From the NCBI GenBank assembly GCA_031551135.1, contig JAVBOA010000003.1, forward strand, positions 1 through 64,000: a DNA stretch of 64,000 bases, read 5' to 3'. Position 1 is the stretch's first letter. Every line of letters starts with the position of its first letter. The notes beneath the pieces were generated by a model. The model was given only the letters and a program-made list of their open reading frames with translations, was not told the DNA's origin and made no database searches. The position numbers and the translations under genes are program-made. This stretch comes from JAITVM01 sp031551135 (GTDB lineage Bacteria; Bacillota; Clostridia; Lachnospirales; JAITVM01). Below, in pieces: positions 44,698 to 54,145 of the stretch.

Positions 44698-45912
44698 TCA
44701 AGCGGCGATTTTTGTAACAGCGACATAGATATCGGAAATTCTGTACCAAGTTGCAAAATTAACAATTCCGGTTTCGGGCAATTTAAAGGCTTTTTGAAAT
44801 ATCAAAACAGATTCACGGGTAGCAGGGCCAAAAATTCCGTCTACCCGCAATTTTTTTATTGCGGGATAATTTTTAGAAATGCCGTTCAGCTGCTCTTGAA
44901 TTGTCCTGACATCCGCTCCCCGAGAGCCTGTTTGCAAATTCGTACCCGAAAATGATTTCGGGATTCCGCTTACTTTTTTTGCTTGCATTAAATAAATATC
45001 TTGACCGTAAAATCGTTTAAGAATATCTATTGCGGAAAGCCCTTGGATTCCTAAATCTTTTGAGCCCCATTGAGTCATATGGCCGGGGCATGAAGATTTT
45101 TTTCCGTCGCAGTATTGGGTAAACAGCGGTTGGCGTATGCCGGCTTTGGTTATAAATGATGTGAAAATTTCGTCAACAACAACGGAGATTTCTTTAAATA
45201 TTGTTCTGCCGTGGCTGTAAGCGTGGTCGAGAGTCGTTGTATTTGTAATTGTAAAATTATATCCTTTTCCGGTATACCATTCTGTATAAATTCTGTTTAA
45301 TGTAAAAGACAGGATTGCTAAAATATTCGCCCTGATTGTTGTTTCCGGCCATGTTGAATAAATTTCGCAAGAGGCTACGTTTTTAATATAATCTTTGAAC
45401 GGAACCCAATAATTCGGCGCGGATTTGTATTGCGGCGAACCGGCGTGCACGATGACGTATTCGGGAACAACAGGATCGGGCAGGACAACAAAGCCTTTTG
45501 AGGGAGGTATGGGTTTGATATCTTCTTCCGGAATTTTTGCAGGGTAATCTCCCCAAAGAACAGGCTCGGGAACTGTAATATGAGAAGTAATATCCGATTC
45601 GGGCTGAATAAATATATTTTGAATGGCGTTTGTTCCCGAAAAAACCTGAACACCATCAACAACAGCCTTAACAACACCGGATATTTTTACTGACAGAAAA
45701 TATTCCGAATACGGCTTAAAAACTACGTCTTCCATAGAATATTCGACGGGCGGCGCATCCAGTGAAATGGTTGGAGTCTGCCCGGACTCATCAGATATAA
45801 GTGTATCTATTATTTTCCCTGTACTATCTTTTATTTCTACGGAAGTATTTTGAAGAGGCTTGGAGAAGTCTTTTTCAAATGTACCAATTTGCAGTAATCC
45901 CTTGTCTGGCAT
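44698..45912 (-). CDS. sleC: Spore cortex-lytic enzyme SleC
   Basis: 404 residues. The architecture matches clostridial SleC: an N-terminal prepro region (LLQIGTFEKDFSKPLQNTSVEIKD...), the bridging VLWGDYPAKIPEEDIKP ... FVVLPDPVVPEYVIVH, a SpoIID-like catalytic domain (KDYIKNVASCEIYSTWPETTIRANILAILSFTLNRIYTEWY ... GYNFTITN ... LFTQYCDGKKSSCPGHMTQWGSKDLG) and a C-terminal PG_binding_1 domain (GSRGADVRTIQEQLN ... KLRVDGIFGPATRESVLIFQKAF). In known clostridia pro-SleC is made in sporulation, stored in the spore and cleaved by Csp protease during germination to digest cortex. ATG 45912 follows GAGGTG. Divergent from the Csp genes, 94 bp apart. Confidence 0.92.
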   Translation of the reverse strand: MPDKGLLQIGTFEKDFSKPLQNTSVEIKDSTGKIIDTLISDESGQTPTISLDAPPVEYSMEDVVFKPYSEYFLSVKISGVVKAVVDGVQVFSGTNAIQNIFIQPESDITSHITVPEPVLWGDYPAKIPEEDIKPIPPSKGFVVLPDPVVPEYVIVHAGSPQYKSAPNYWVPFKDYIKNVASCEIYSTWPETTIRANILAILSFTLNRIYTEWYTGKGYNFTITNTTTLDHAYSHGRTIFKEISVVVDEIFTSFITKAGIRQPLFTQYCDGKKSSCPGHMTQWGSKDLGIQGLSAIDILKRFYGQDIYLMQAKKVSGIPKSFSGTNLQTGSRGADVRTIQEQLNGISKNYPAIKKLRVDGIFGPATRESVLIFQKAFKLPETGIVNFATWYRISDIYVAVTKIAA

Positions 45913-46006
45913 TAAAATCACCTCGTGTACGATTCATTATACTATTATGTTCAAAACAATTCCTTATTTTGCATATATTGTAATATATGCTGAACGAGGT
46001 GATGTA

Positions 46007-47626
46007 TTGAATAATAAGATAATATTTGATAATCCGGATATTCCGATTGAAATAATAGTAAAGTATCATGGGCTTTTAAGCAAAATAAATGAAAAAATTA
46101 CAATTGATATACTTGATGAAAATTATGCTATTTTTACATTACTGCCAAATGAAATTTCCGAGTTATATGATTTTGAGGAAATAGAATATATCGAATTTCC
46201 AAAAATACTTTCGGTGTCATTGTATAATAGCATAAATTCAATCTGCACAGCCCCTATACTCTATGATTCATATAATCTTGACGGAAGCGGTACTATTGTC
46301 GCCTTAGTCGATTCGGGTATAGATTTTTTACATCCTGATTTTAGGAATGAGGACGGTACGAGCAGAATATTATTTCTATGGGATCAGGAAACAAGAAAAG
46401 AATATACAAGAGATGATATAAATAAAGCAATCTCAGCTCAAGAGCCGTTTGAGATAATTCCAAGCATGGATATAATCGGACATGGGACTGCTGTTGCGGG
46501 AATCGCCGCCGGAAATGGGCGTGCGAGTATGGGCAGAAATAAAGGCGTTGCGTATAAATCGGATATTATTGCAGTAAAATTGGGATGGAAAGGTTTTGAA
46601 TCCTTCACTCGAACCACAGAAATCATGCGTGGAGTAAAATATATAATTGAAAAATCGATTGCTCATAAAAAGCCGGTCGCGATTAATATCAGTTTCGGAA
46701 CAAATGACGGCTCTCATGACGGCTCTTCGTTATTTGAAACATATTTAAATGATATGGCGGCAAAATGGAAAACTGTAATTGTTGCCGCATCCGGAAACGA
46801 AGGAACGGGCGGGCACCATTATTTCGGAAATCTGAAAACTAATCAAAGCATTGATGTCGAATTTTCGGTAATTCCTTATTTAAAATCGTTTTATGCTGCT
46901 GTCTGGAAAAATTTCGTTGATGATTTTCAATTTGAACTAATTTCACCCGAGAATCGCATTTATAAATTATATTCTGAAAATAAAATAAGCATTTTTAAAA
47001 ATAATGAAGCGGAAATACGGATTTATAATCGAAATACAACGCCTTACAGCCGCAGGCATGAAATATATTTCCAATTCGTCAGCAAAAGCGGAACGATACA
47101 AACAGGAATTTGGAAAATCAGAATTTATGGCGTGAATATAGTAGACGGCCAATTTGACATTTACTTGCCTACATCCGAAGAAGTTTCAAAGGAAACAGCT
47201 TTTGTGTTTCCGAATCCTGAATCAACATTAACGATTCCTTCAACAGCTAAAAATCTTTTGAGCGTCGGCGGATACAACAGTATATTAAATACTGCGGCTG
47301 AGTTTTCCGGGCGGGGCAATTTGAAAATTGAAAAGCCGGATATTGTTGCGCCCGCTGTTTCGATTTTATGTCCGAAATCCGGCGGAGGCTATGGCAATTA
47401 TACCGGAACAAGCATGGCGGCTCCATTTGTAACAGGCGCGGCGGCTCTGATGATGCAATGGGGAATTGTTAATGGTAATGACCCTTTTCTTTATGGTGAA
47501 AGGCTCAAGAGTTATTTAATAAAAGGAGCAAAGCGGTTCGGTTATATTAATTATCCAAATTCAATTTGGGGATATGGCGCACTCTGCCTAAACGATAGTT
47601 TAAATATCATCAGCGGAAGGAGGTGA
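46007..47626 (+). CDS. Csp-type subtilisin-like germination protease (first copy)
   Basis: 540 residues, S8 family. The catalytic triad is complete: D102 in VALVDSGID, H159 in IIGHGTAVAG and S469 in YTGTSMAAP; the oxyanion Asn is in VVAASGNEG. The first about 90 residues are the prodomain, and the insertion between about 290 and 420 forms the jelly-roll region typical of Csp proteins. Csp proteases activate pro-SleC. The start is TTG at 46007 behind GAGGTGAT; upstream ATGs would run back into sleC. The neighbourhood with sleC strongly supports the role. Confidence 0.88.
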   Translation: MNNKIIFDNPDIPIEIIVKYHGLLSKINEKITIDILDENYAIFTLLPNEISELYDFEEIEYIEFPKILSVSLYNSINSICTAPILYDSYNLDGSGTIVALVDSGIDFLHPDFRNEDGTSRILFLWDQETRKEYTRDDINKAISAQEPFEIIPSMDIIGHGTAVAGIAAGNGRASMGRNKGVAYKSDIIAVKLGWKGFESFTRTTEIMRGVKYIIEKSIAHKKPVAINISFGTNDGSHDGSSLFETYLNDMAAKWKTVIVAASGNEGTGGHHYFGNLKTNQSIDVEFSVIPYLKSFYAAVWKNFVDDFQFELISPENRIYKLYSENKISIFKNNEAEIRIYNRNTTPYSRRHEIYFQFVSKSGTIQTGIWKIRIYGVNIVDGQFDIYLPTSEEVSKETAFVFPNPESTLTIPSTAKNLLSVGGYNSILNTAAEFSGRGNLKIEKPDIVAPAVSILCPKSGGGYGNYTGTSMAAPFVTGAAALMMQWGIVNGNDPFLYGERLKSYLIKGAKRFGYINYPNSIWGYGALCLNDSLNIISGRR

Positions 47627-47630
47627 AACT

Positions 47631-47879
47631 ATGTCATATTATCCAAACTCTCCGCCCCCAAGAGTAAAACCGTCATATTATACTCTTTGGGGGAATATAG
47701 AGTCTGAAACGCTGGAACCATACCTTTTTATGCATATCTATATTTGGCTTAAAAACGGTATCTCATTTTGGATGGTTCCGGAAGAAATCAATATCAAAAT
47801 TATTAGTGGCTTTGCTTGGAACGGAAAAACGTGGATACGAGTCAAGTTTAACATAAAATATATTCGAGGTTTCTATTGA
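47631..47879 (+). CDS. Small conserved-type protein between the Csp genes
   Basis: 82 residues, with a perfect ribosome site AGGAGGTGA. It begins with a tyrosine/proline-rich MSYYPNSPPPRVKP and ends with an aromatic, basic stretch ISGFAWNGKTWIRVKFNIKYI that resembles small clostridial proteins of unknown function with an SGxxWxGxxW pattern. No signal peptide. The 4-bp gap to the first Csp gene indicates co-translation, so a role in the spore is plausible but unproven. Confidence 0.72.
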   Translation: MSYYPNSPPPRVKPSYYTLWGNIESETLEPYLFMHIYIWLKNGISFWMVPEEINIKIISGFAWNGKTWIRVKFNIKYIRGFY

Positions 47880-47886
47880 TTGTGTA

Positions 47887-47917
47887 GACGAACGAATATA
47901 CTTTGTTTTCGTTCGTC
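47887..47917. repeat. Family B hairpin
   Basis: GACGAACGAA / TTCGTTCGTC perfect 10-bp stem around TATACTTTGTT, between the small gene and the second Csp gene. Confidence 0.75.
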
Positions 47918-47970
47918 AATTTATAAATATTTTGCTGAATTTATTCTGGATTATTAGGAGGACTTAGTAG

Positions 47971-49656
47971 ATGAATTTCGAGCTTGAAAATGACGTTGTT
48001 GATTTATTGATTAAAGACGGATCTTATTTATCTGAAGAAATATCAAAACTGTTTCCTGTACTGCATACTTATCATCTGCAAGGAGATTATTCGATTATTT
48101 ATGTACCTACTGAATTTGAAGATGATATACAAAGGTTAATCGGGATAAACCGCCCGGAGCTTCAGCCGGTTGTGTATGGTTTAATGGGGAAAATTGATTT
48201 GGATTCGATTGGTATAACACAATTGCACGAGCATCCGTATATGGAATTGGAAGGTCAGGGAGTTTTGATCGGATTTATCGATACAGGAATAGACTACACC
48301 TTAGATACATTTAGATTTGAAGACGGAACATCTAAGATTAAATATATTTGGGATCAAACAATTGAAGGACGCGCACCGAATTGGCTTCATTTCGGTTCGG
48401 AATATTCGGATGCTGAGATTAATAAAGCACTGTTAGCAGAAGACCCGTTTTCGGTAGTACCTCATAAAGATACAGTCGGACACGGGACTTTTTTGGCTTC
48501 GGTTGCGGCCGGAACAGAGAATAGGGAATATATTGGGGCGGCACCGCAAGCCGAGATTATAGCCGTTAAACTTCGAAAAGCCAGACAAAGGTATTTAGAT
48601 GAATATGTCGTGCCGAAAGAACAGGAAAATGCTTTTGAATCAACGGATGTTATGCTTGCTGTACAGTATATTGTAAATAAAGCAAATAGTTTAAAAAAAC
48701 CGGTGGCTATTTGTATATCAGTCGGAACAAATCTCGGTATGCATGACGGATTTAATCCTTTTGAAGAATATCTTTCGGCTCTTTCCAGCAGAAGCGGGGT
48801 TTGTATTTGTGTAGCTGCCGGAAATGAAGGCCAAGCGCGGCATCACACAAACGGACAAATCAGCAAGACCGGCTCAAAGCAAGATATTGAAATAAGCGTT
48901 CCTCCGAATGCAGGGAGTTTTTGGGTGGAAATTTGGAACGATGCGCCCGATAGAATGTCTGTAGAATTTAAATCACCGACAGGTGAAACAACCGGGCATA
49001 TTTATGCCAGAACAGGCTCTGTTTATGATATAGGTTTTATTTTTGAAAAGGCAAGAGTGAATGTACAATATTTTTTCCCGGTTGGCGGAAGTGGTTCTCA
49101 GCTGATATATGCCCGTATTTTTAATCCTACACAGGGCGTTTGGACTATGACGATATACGGAGATTATATATTAGAAGGAGAATATCATGTTTGGCTGCCC
49201 ACAACCGGTTTTGTTTCGGAAGGTTTAGAATTTTTGTCGCCAACGCCGAATTTTACGGTTGTTGTTCCTGCTACTACAATTGGAGTTGTTACCAGTGGGG
49301 CTTTCGACTCAAAAACAAACAGCATATGTATCAATTCTTCCAGAGGCCCATCCAGATTGCCTGCATTTAATCCGGATTTTGTTGCACCGGGAGTGAATGT
49401 CTCAGGGGTTTATCCCGGAGGCTACGGAACTATGAGCGGTACCAGCGTCGCCGCCGCTTTTACCGCCGGAGCCGGAGCTCTTTTATTGCAGTGGGGAATT
49501 ATCAATGGCAATGATATTTCGCTCAATACCTATAGAATCCGGGCGTTATTGATTTCCGGATGTACGAGAGATCCCGGAATTTCGTATCCGGATTTTCAGT
49601 GGGGTTATGGAAAAATAAATTTATATAATACATTTAATTTACTAAGGATGACATAA
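47971..49656 (+). CDS. Csp-type subtilisin-like germination protease (second copy)
   Basis: 561 residues, S8 family, same layout as the first copy. Triad D104 (IGFIDTGID), H171 (DTVGHGTFLAS) and S492 (MSGTSVAAA) are all present, with the oxyanion Asn in CVAAGNEG. N-terminal prodomain about 1-90. In some clostridia one Csp member is a catalytically dead receptor (CspC-like); by triad residues this one is not dead. Ribosome site TTAGGAGGA. It closes the germination block, followed by a terminator-like hairpin. Confidence 0.88.
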   Translation: MNFELENDVVDLLIKDGSYLSEEISKLFPVLHTYHLQGDYSIIYVPTEFEDDIQRLIGINRPELQPVVYGLMGKIDLDSIGITQLHEHPYMELEGQGVLIGFIDTGIDYTLDTFRFEDGTSKIKYIWDQTIEGRAPNWLHFGSEYSDAEINKALLAEDPFSVVPHKDTVGHGTFLASVAAGTENREYIGAAPQAEIIAVKLRKARQRYLDEYVVPKEQENAFESTDVMLAVQYIVNKANSLKKPVAICISVGTNLGMHDGFNPFEEYLSALSSRSGVCICVAAGNEGQARHHTNGQISKTGSKQDIEISVPPNAGSFWVEIWNDAPDRMSVEFKSPTGETTGHIYARTGSVYDIGFIFEKARVNVQYFFPVGGSGSQLIYARIFNPTQGVWTMTIYGDYILEGEYHVWLPTTGFVSEGLEFLSPTPNFTVVVPATTIGVVTSGAFDSKTNSICINSSRGPSRLPAFNPDFVAPGVNVSGVYPGGYGTMSGTSVAAAFTAGAGALLLQWGIINGNDISLNTYRIRALLISGCTRDPGISYPDFQWGYGKINLYNTFNLLRMT

Positions 49657-49705
49657 TACTGTTCATCAATGTATTGTTAAAGTGCTATACTGATAAGCGA
49701 TTAGA

Positions 49706-49753
49706 TTTTCACACCCATTCCGCATTTAGGCAGGCTGGAATGGGTGTTTTTTT
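49706..49753. terminator. Terminator-like family B hairpin
   Basis: ACACCCATTCC / GGAATGGGTGT perfect 11-bp stem, preceded by TTTTC and followed by TTTTTT, then CGTTCGGCA. It separates convergent transcription of the Csp gene and the exporter genes; it belongs to the same repeat family as 26396 and 17480. Confidence 0.8.
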
Positions 49754-49765
49754 CGTTCGGCATTT

Positions 49766-50182
49766 TTATTTGGTTTTGAAAATTTTGTCGGGTATTGATA
49801 ATACAACAACGATTCCAATCGCTATAGTGCAAGCGATTTCGATTGTTTCGAGGGCTTTCTTGAGTGCGTTCGGGTCATTCATAATAATCATATAAATCGC
49901 ATTATAAATTCCGCCGCCTGGCACAAAAGGCATTATTCCCGAAAAAATAAAAATAGTGAGCGGCATTTTCCTTTTATTCGAAAGAAAGCGCGCCAACATT
50001 CCGATAAATAATACTGCTATGAAAATGGATGGTATCGTTGTAAAACTTTCAATTAAAAGCAAATGCACAAACCAGCCGACTGCGCCTGTCAAACCGCAAA
50101 ATATAAGTTCGGATTTTGGAACGGAAAATAATACGCAAAAACAATAAATCGCAAAAAAACAATAAAAAAATTGTTGAATCAT
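49766..50182 (-). CDS. Threonine/serine exporter family, small subunit (YjjB/ThrE C-terminal type)
   Basis: 138 residues, four predicted membrane helices (YCFFAIYCFCVLFSVP, LIFCGLTGAVGWFVHLLLI, IPSIFIAVLFIGMLARFLS, AIYMIIMN / IEIACTIAIGIVVVLSIP). GIMPFVPGGGIYNAIY is the family hallmark. It is the half corresponding to the C-terminal part of ThrE. The start at 50182 overlaps the stop of the upstream gene (ATGA), so the two halves are translationally coupled. Confidence 0.88.
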   Translation of the reverse strand: MIQQFFYCFFAIYCFCVLFSVPKSELIFCGLTGAVGWFVHLLLIESFTTIPSIFIAVLFIGMLARFLSNKRKMPLTIFIFSGIMPFVPGGGIYNAIYMIIMNDPNALKKALETIEIACTIAIGIVVVLSIPDKIFKTK

Positions 50183-50949
50183 ATCAATATGTCTCCAAAA
50201 ATAAAAATCCATAATTTCAAAACACTGCCGACACCAACCGCAAGCGAAAGCGAAACAAGCACGGCTTCTGATAAACGTGACAAACCCGACAAAAAATCCT
50301 CTTCAAAAATATCCCGAACAGCGTTTGTGAGCATCAAACCCGGAACATAAGGCATCAATGAGGAAATAATCATAATATCGAGATTTACTTTCGCGCCGCT
50401 GTTGGAAATAATCAGCGCAATAATTGCAATTAAACTCCCTGCAACCAAGTTAGTTATTAAATTTGATAAATTTTTCTTTTTTGTCCATTCCGAAACGGTA
50501 AAAGAAATAAACCCAATAAGCAAAGTGCTTAATGCATCAGGGATTTTTCCGCCGAACATAAAAGCAAACGCAAAACACGCCATGCCGGAGGCGGTGATAC
50601 CGGTTTTAAAACTGTAAGTCGGTTTGCTTTCGATATCTTTGAGATATTTATAGGCTTTATCAAAATCAGGTTTTTCGTTGGCTAAATCACGGCTGAATTG
50701 GTTGATAAGCGCGACTTTTTCAAGGTTTATTGTGCGTTTTTTCACGCGGCGGATAACCGAAACAATTTCCTTTTCCTCGTCGATTGTGGAAGCAAAAATT
50801 CCGGAGGGCACAACAAAAGTTTCGCTTGAATAATTTAAATTAAATAAAATTCTACGCATTGTGTCTTCTACACGGTAGGTCTCCGCGCCGCTGCGGAGAA
50901 GTATTTCACCTGCCAAAACACAAATTTTAATCGCTTCTCGTGGGTTCAT
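50179..50949 (-). CDS. Threonine/serine exporter family, large subunit (YjjP/DUF1212)
   Basis: 256 residues. An N-terminal soluble part (AIKICVLAGEILLRSGAETYRVEDTMRRIL ... VPSGIFASTID) is followed by five hydrophobic helices ending at LPYVPGLMLTNAVRDIFEEDFLSGLSRLSEAVLVSLSLAVGVG. The YjjP/YjjB pair in Enterobacteria exports succinate, and fused ThrE exports threonine/serine; the substrate here is not known. It overlaps the nadE stop by ATGA, so nadE and both exporter genes are one operon. Confidence 0.88.
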   Translation of the reverse strand: MNPREAIKICVLAGEILLRSGAETYRVEDTMRRILFNLNYSSETFVVPSGIFASTIDEEKEIVSVIRRVKKRTINLEKVALINQFSRDLANEKPDFDKAYKYLKDIESKPTYSFKTGITASGMACFAFAFMFGGKIPDALSTLLIGFISFTVSEWTKKKNLSNLITNLVAGSLIAIIALIISNSGAKVNLDIMIISSLMPYVPGLMLTNAVRDIFEEDFLSGLSRLSEAVLVSLSLAVGVGSVLKLWIFIFGDILI

Positions 50950-52721
50950 TCAATCCTCATATCTGCATCGCTGGGAATATTTAAATATTTCGGTGACAAG
51001 GAAAAATCAAATATACTAGGTCCATCACTTTGACAATTCCGCTTAAATTGGTTGGATATAAACCTCTTGTAAAAAGAATTAAGGATTTTTTGCAAAAATT
51101 CTTCGCTGTATTTATCGCCAAATGCATTTTTAGCAAGGTATAATATCTTTTCGGCCGAAAACCCATGTTTTACGATATAATATAAATAAAAATCATTCAG
51201 TTCATACGGTCCAACGATTTCTTCGGATTTCTGTTTTATTTCGCCGTTTTCGGAAGCCGGCAGCAGCTCAGGACTGATATGCGTATTTACAATATCCTGA
51301 AGAATCACATTCGCTTCGTCCGGAAAATATTTTTGTTTGCAAATGTGATCGATAACGACTTTTATAACGGTTTTCGGAATGTTCGCATTTACATTATAAT
51401 TACTGATATGGTCGCCGTTAAAAGTAGCGAAGCCCAATGCGGATTCCGTAAAATCGCCAGTACCAACCACAATTCCATTCAGTTTATTCGCCATATCAAA
51501 TAAAATCTGCGTCCGTTCTCTGGCTTGCGCGTTTTCGAAAACAACATCAAAATTATGATTTTCGTGTTCAATATCTTTGAAATGTTGTTCGCAGGAATCG
51601 ATTATCGAAATTTCTTTTGAGGATACACCCAAAATCTCCATAAGCTTCACCGCATTATTATAAGTCTTGGATGAAGTTCCGAAGCCCGGCATTGTAATTC
51701 CGTAAATCTCTTTCAAATCCTGATTCAACTTCTTTTTTGCAAAAGCACAAATCAAGAGAGCTATTGTTGAATCAAGACCGCCGGAAACGCCGATTAATAG
51801 GCTTTTGCAATTTATGTGCAGCATTCGTTTTGCTAACGATAGAGTTTGAATTTTTAATATATTTTCGCAATATTTGTCCAGATTATTGTCCGGCAAAAAC
51901 GGATTAATTTTCGGGGTAGGCGTGAGAGTATTGGATTTTGAAATTGTTTTAAGAATCCGAGCATTCACAAATGTTTTATGTTTTTGCAATTCCAAATCAA
52001 CATCAGCAAAAGAAAATTTATCGTTTATCCAAAAATCTTCCTGTGCATATTTTATTATATTGCCCGATTGCACAATAAAAGCTTGACCGGCGTAAACTCC
52101 GTCGGTTGTGGATTCGCCGAAACCCGAAGATACATAAACAATCGTGGAATCATTTAGACGAGAGAGAGCCTTCAAATTTTCCAAATTTCTGTCGAGTGAA
52201 AAAACATCCGCTTTTTTTGCGTCCATAATAATTTGTACATCGTTGCGCTCATCAAAGCCAAACGAAAAATTATTTATTTCAAAAAGTGCACTAGAATCGA
52301 TTTCTATTTTTTCACCCAAAAATTCGAAATCTAAATTTATATATTCATCAGAAAAATATTTCTTCTCCTCATCACTTAAATCTGATTTCGGAACAATAGA
52401 AATAATTTTCCCGCCTTTTATTAAAATCCGGCAGCTAAACAATGAATTTTGAATCAAAAGCGGCATAGATAAAAACGCGAAAACCGTAGATTCCGAGGTT
52501 TCGTGCAAAATTTTTTTCAAAGCTTTTTCGGCATTAATAATTAATTGCTTTTGATAAAAAAGGGCGGCGCAAGTGGCACCGGTGACAGGCAGTTCCGGAA
52601 AAACCAGAACATCACAGCTTTCAGCTTCTTTAATCAATGCGATTATTTTATCCGCGTTATAATTAGGGTTCGCAACTTTTATAACTGGCACTACCACGCC
52701 TAATCTAAAAAATCCAAACAT
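50946..52721 (-). CDS. nadE: NAD(+) synthetase with nitrilase-like domain lacking the glutaminase cysteine
   Basis: 591 residues, two domains. N-terminal carbon-nitrogen hydrolase (glutaminase) domain: Glu in VLVFPELPVTGATC and Lys in IISIVPKSDL are present, but where glutamine-dependent NadE has FGVEICEDLW this protein reads FSFGFDERND, without Cys, and the following segment is shortened. C-terminal synthetase domain has the ATP pyrophosphatase loop LLIGVSGGLDSTIALL, TGDFTESALGFATFNGDHISNYNVNA and the usual end. It should make NAD from NaAD, perhaps with free ammonia. ATG 52721 is chosen for AAGGA 6 bases upstream. Confidence 0.9.
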   Translation of the reverse strand: MFGFFRLGVVVPVIKVANPNYNADKIIALIKEAESCDVLVFPELPVTGATCAALFYQKQLIINAEKALKKILHETSESTVFAFLSMPLLIQNSLFSCRILIKGGKIISIVPKSDLSDEEKKYFSDEYINLDFEFLGEKIEIDSSALFEINNFSFGFDERNDVQIIMDAKKADVFSLDRNLENLKALSRLNDSTIVYVSSGFGESTTDGVYAGQAFIVQSGNIIKYAQEDFWINDKFSFADVDLELQKHKTFVNARILKTISKSNTLTPTPKINPFLPDNNLDKYCENILKIQTLSLAKRMLHINCKSLLIGVSGGLDSTIALLICAFAKKKLNQDLKEIYGITMPGFGTSSKTYNNAVKLMEILGVSSKEISIIDSCEQHFKDIEHENHNFDVVFENAQARERTQILFDMANKLNGIVVGTGDFTESALGFATFNGDHISNYNVNANIPKTVIKVVIDHICKQKYFPDEANVILQDIVNTHISPELLPASENGEIKQKSEEIVGPYELNDFYLYYIVKHGFSAEKILYLAKNAFGDKYSEEFLQKILNSFYKRFISNQFKRNCQSDGPSIFDFSLSPKYLNIPSDADMRIE

Positions 52722-52787
52722 AAAATTCCTTCTTTCTGATAAAAATAAAACTACTGACAAAATATTTGAATTTTAAATTTCTGTATA

Positions 52788-52900
52788 ATACTATTTTCAT
52801 TTTGATAAGTAGAAAAAAATTTTTCACAGCGGAGCGTTTCACGCATGCTTCAAGCGTGAAATGAAATATTTTTTTCTATCCTTAATAATGAAAATAGTAT
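52788..52900. repeat. Family A palindromic repeat, full length (copy 6)
   Basis: 113 bp, same orientation as copies 1, 2 and 5, nearly identical to copy 5: ATACTATTTTCATT ... TTTTTCACAGCGGAGCG ... AGCGTGAAATGAAATAT ... AATGAAAATAGTAT. Confidence 0.92.
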
Positions 52901-52949
52901 AACATGCAGAATGGCGCAATCGCGCCATTCTGATATAGTTTCAAATTTC

Positions 52950-54056
52950 TTAATTTGCTTTTGCAATATGGAGATATTTTACCGGAGTATCTTTAATTTC
53001 GTTATTTTCCAAATGGCTTATTTGAATATCGTCTGAAACATACAAATCCTGCTTAAATATATTATTGTCATTTAACGAAAAGTTTATTACTCCGACGAAT
53101 TTTCCGGCATCAAAAACAGATAAATCACGATTTGGAGTAAAATTTATTTTCATATTGTTATATTCTTCATTATTTAAGAGCATATAAAAAGTTTTTTTAA
53201 TCGATAAAACATTGTCGTCTTGCAAATTAAAATCAGGAGAATGGATTTCTTTAACCGAATAATTTTGAAGCCCATAATTAATTAATTTGCGCGTATCGCT
53301 CCATTTTCCTTGACTGGAAGACCGGAGGACAACACATAGAATTTTTTTGCCATCAGATTCGAAAGTCCCTATGTAGGAGGATTGAGCTTTTGAAGTATAA
53401 CCGGTTTTGCCTCCGATAGATTCGGCGTATTCATCGAACATTTTATTTTGGTTTTCAAAGTAATAATTTTTTCGGGAACTTGGAAAACTAACTTCATGAG
53501 TATTAAAAATTTCTCTGAAAGTTTCGTTTTTCATGGCATACGAAGTAATTAACGCCATGTCATAAGCTGTAGAATAGTGGTTCACGCCGATATCCAAGCC
53601 GCTTGCGGTTACGAAATTTGAATTTACAGCGCCAATCTCTTTAGCTTTTTTGTTCATCAAATCGGCGAAGGCTTTTTCAGAGCCGGAAACATGTTCTGCG
53701 ATTGCAACAGCGGCGTCGTTGCAGGATTCCAGTAAAAGCGCGTACAATAAATATTTTAACTGAAATTTTTCGCCGGTTTTCATATTCATGCTGGCATAGC
53801 TGGAATTTGCGGCATTGTAAGAGATTGTCACGTCTTGATCCAGTTCTTTATTTTCTATTGCTAAAATTGCTGTAAGAATTTTCGTCGTGCTTGCGATTGC
53901 TAATTTCTTGTTAGGATTTTTTTCCCAAAGAACTCTGTTATTGTCATAGTCAAATAAAATTGCGGATTCAGATACTAAAGAGATTTCGGGTTGCGCATGT
54001 ATTAAATTCGGGAACATAAAACTAAATACCAATAACAAAAATAAGAATTTCTTCAT
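52950..54056 (-). CDS. D-alanyl-D-alanine carboxypeptidase (DacF-type)
   Basis: 368 residues, low-molecular-weight penicillin-binding protein of S11 family. A signal peptide (MKKFLFLLLVFSFMFPNLIHA) precedes the catalytic domain: SxxK as S56-TT-K59 in LAIASTTKIL, SxN as SCN in LLESCNDAAVAIAEH, and KTG in ESIGGKTGYTSKAQ. A C-terminal beta domain follows. Removes the terminal D-Ala of peptidoglycan stems; in spore formers such enzymes also shape cortex. GAGG lies 8 bases before the ATG. Confidence 0.93.
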   Translation of the reverse strand: MKKFLFLLLVFSFMFPNLIHAQPEISLVSESAILFDYDNNRVLWEKNPNKKLAIASTTKILTAILAIENKELDQDVTISYNAANSSYASMNMKTGEKFQLKYLLYALLLESCNDAAVAIAEHVSGSEKAFADLMNKKAKEIGAVNSNFVTASGLDIGVNHYSTAYDMALITSYAMKNETFREIFNTHEVSFPSSRKNYYFENQNKMFDEYAESIGGKTGYTSKAQSSYIGTFESDGKKILCVVLRSSSQGKWSDTRKLINYGLQNYSVKEIHSPDFNLQDDNVLSIKKTFYMLLNNEEYNNMKINFTPNRDLSVFDAGKFVGVINFSLNDNNIFKQDLYVSDDIQISHLENNEIKDTPVKYLHIAKAN

Positions 54057-54145
54057 TTATTTACCTCTTTCAAAATATAAAACAAATCTGCTGCGCCAAG
54101 AAATTGGCACAACAGAAAATTGGACGAGCATTAAAAAATGCTTTT

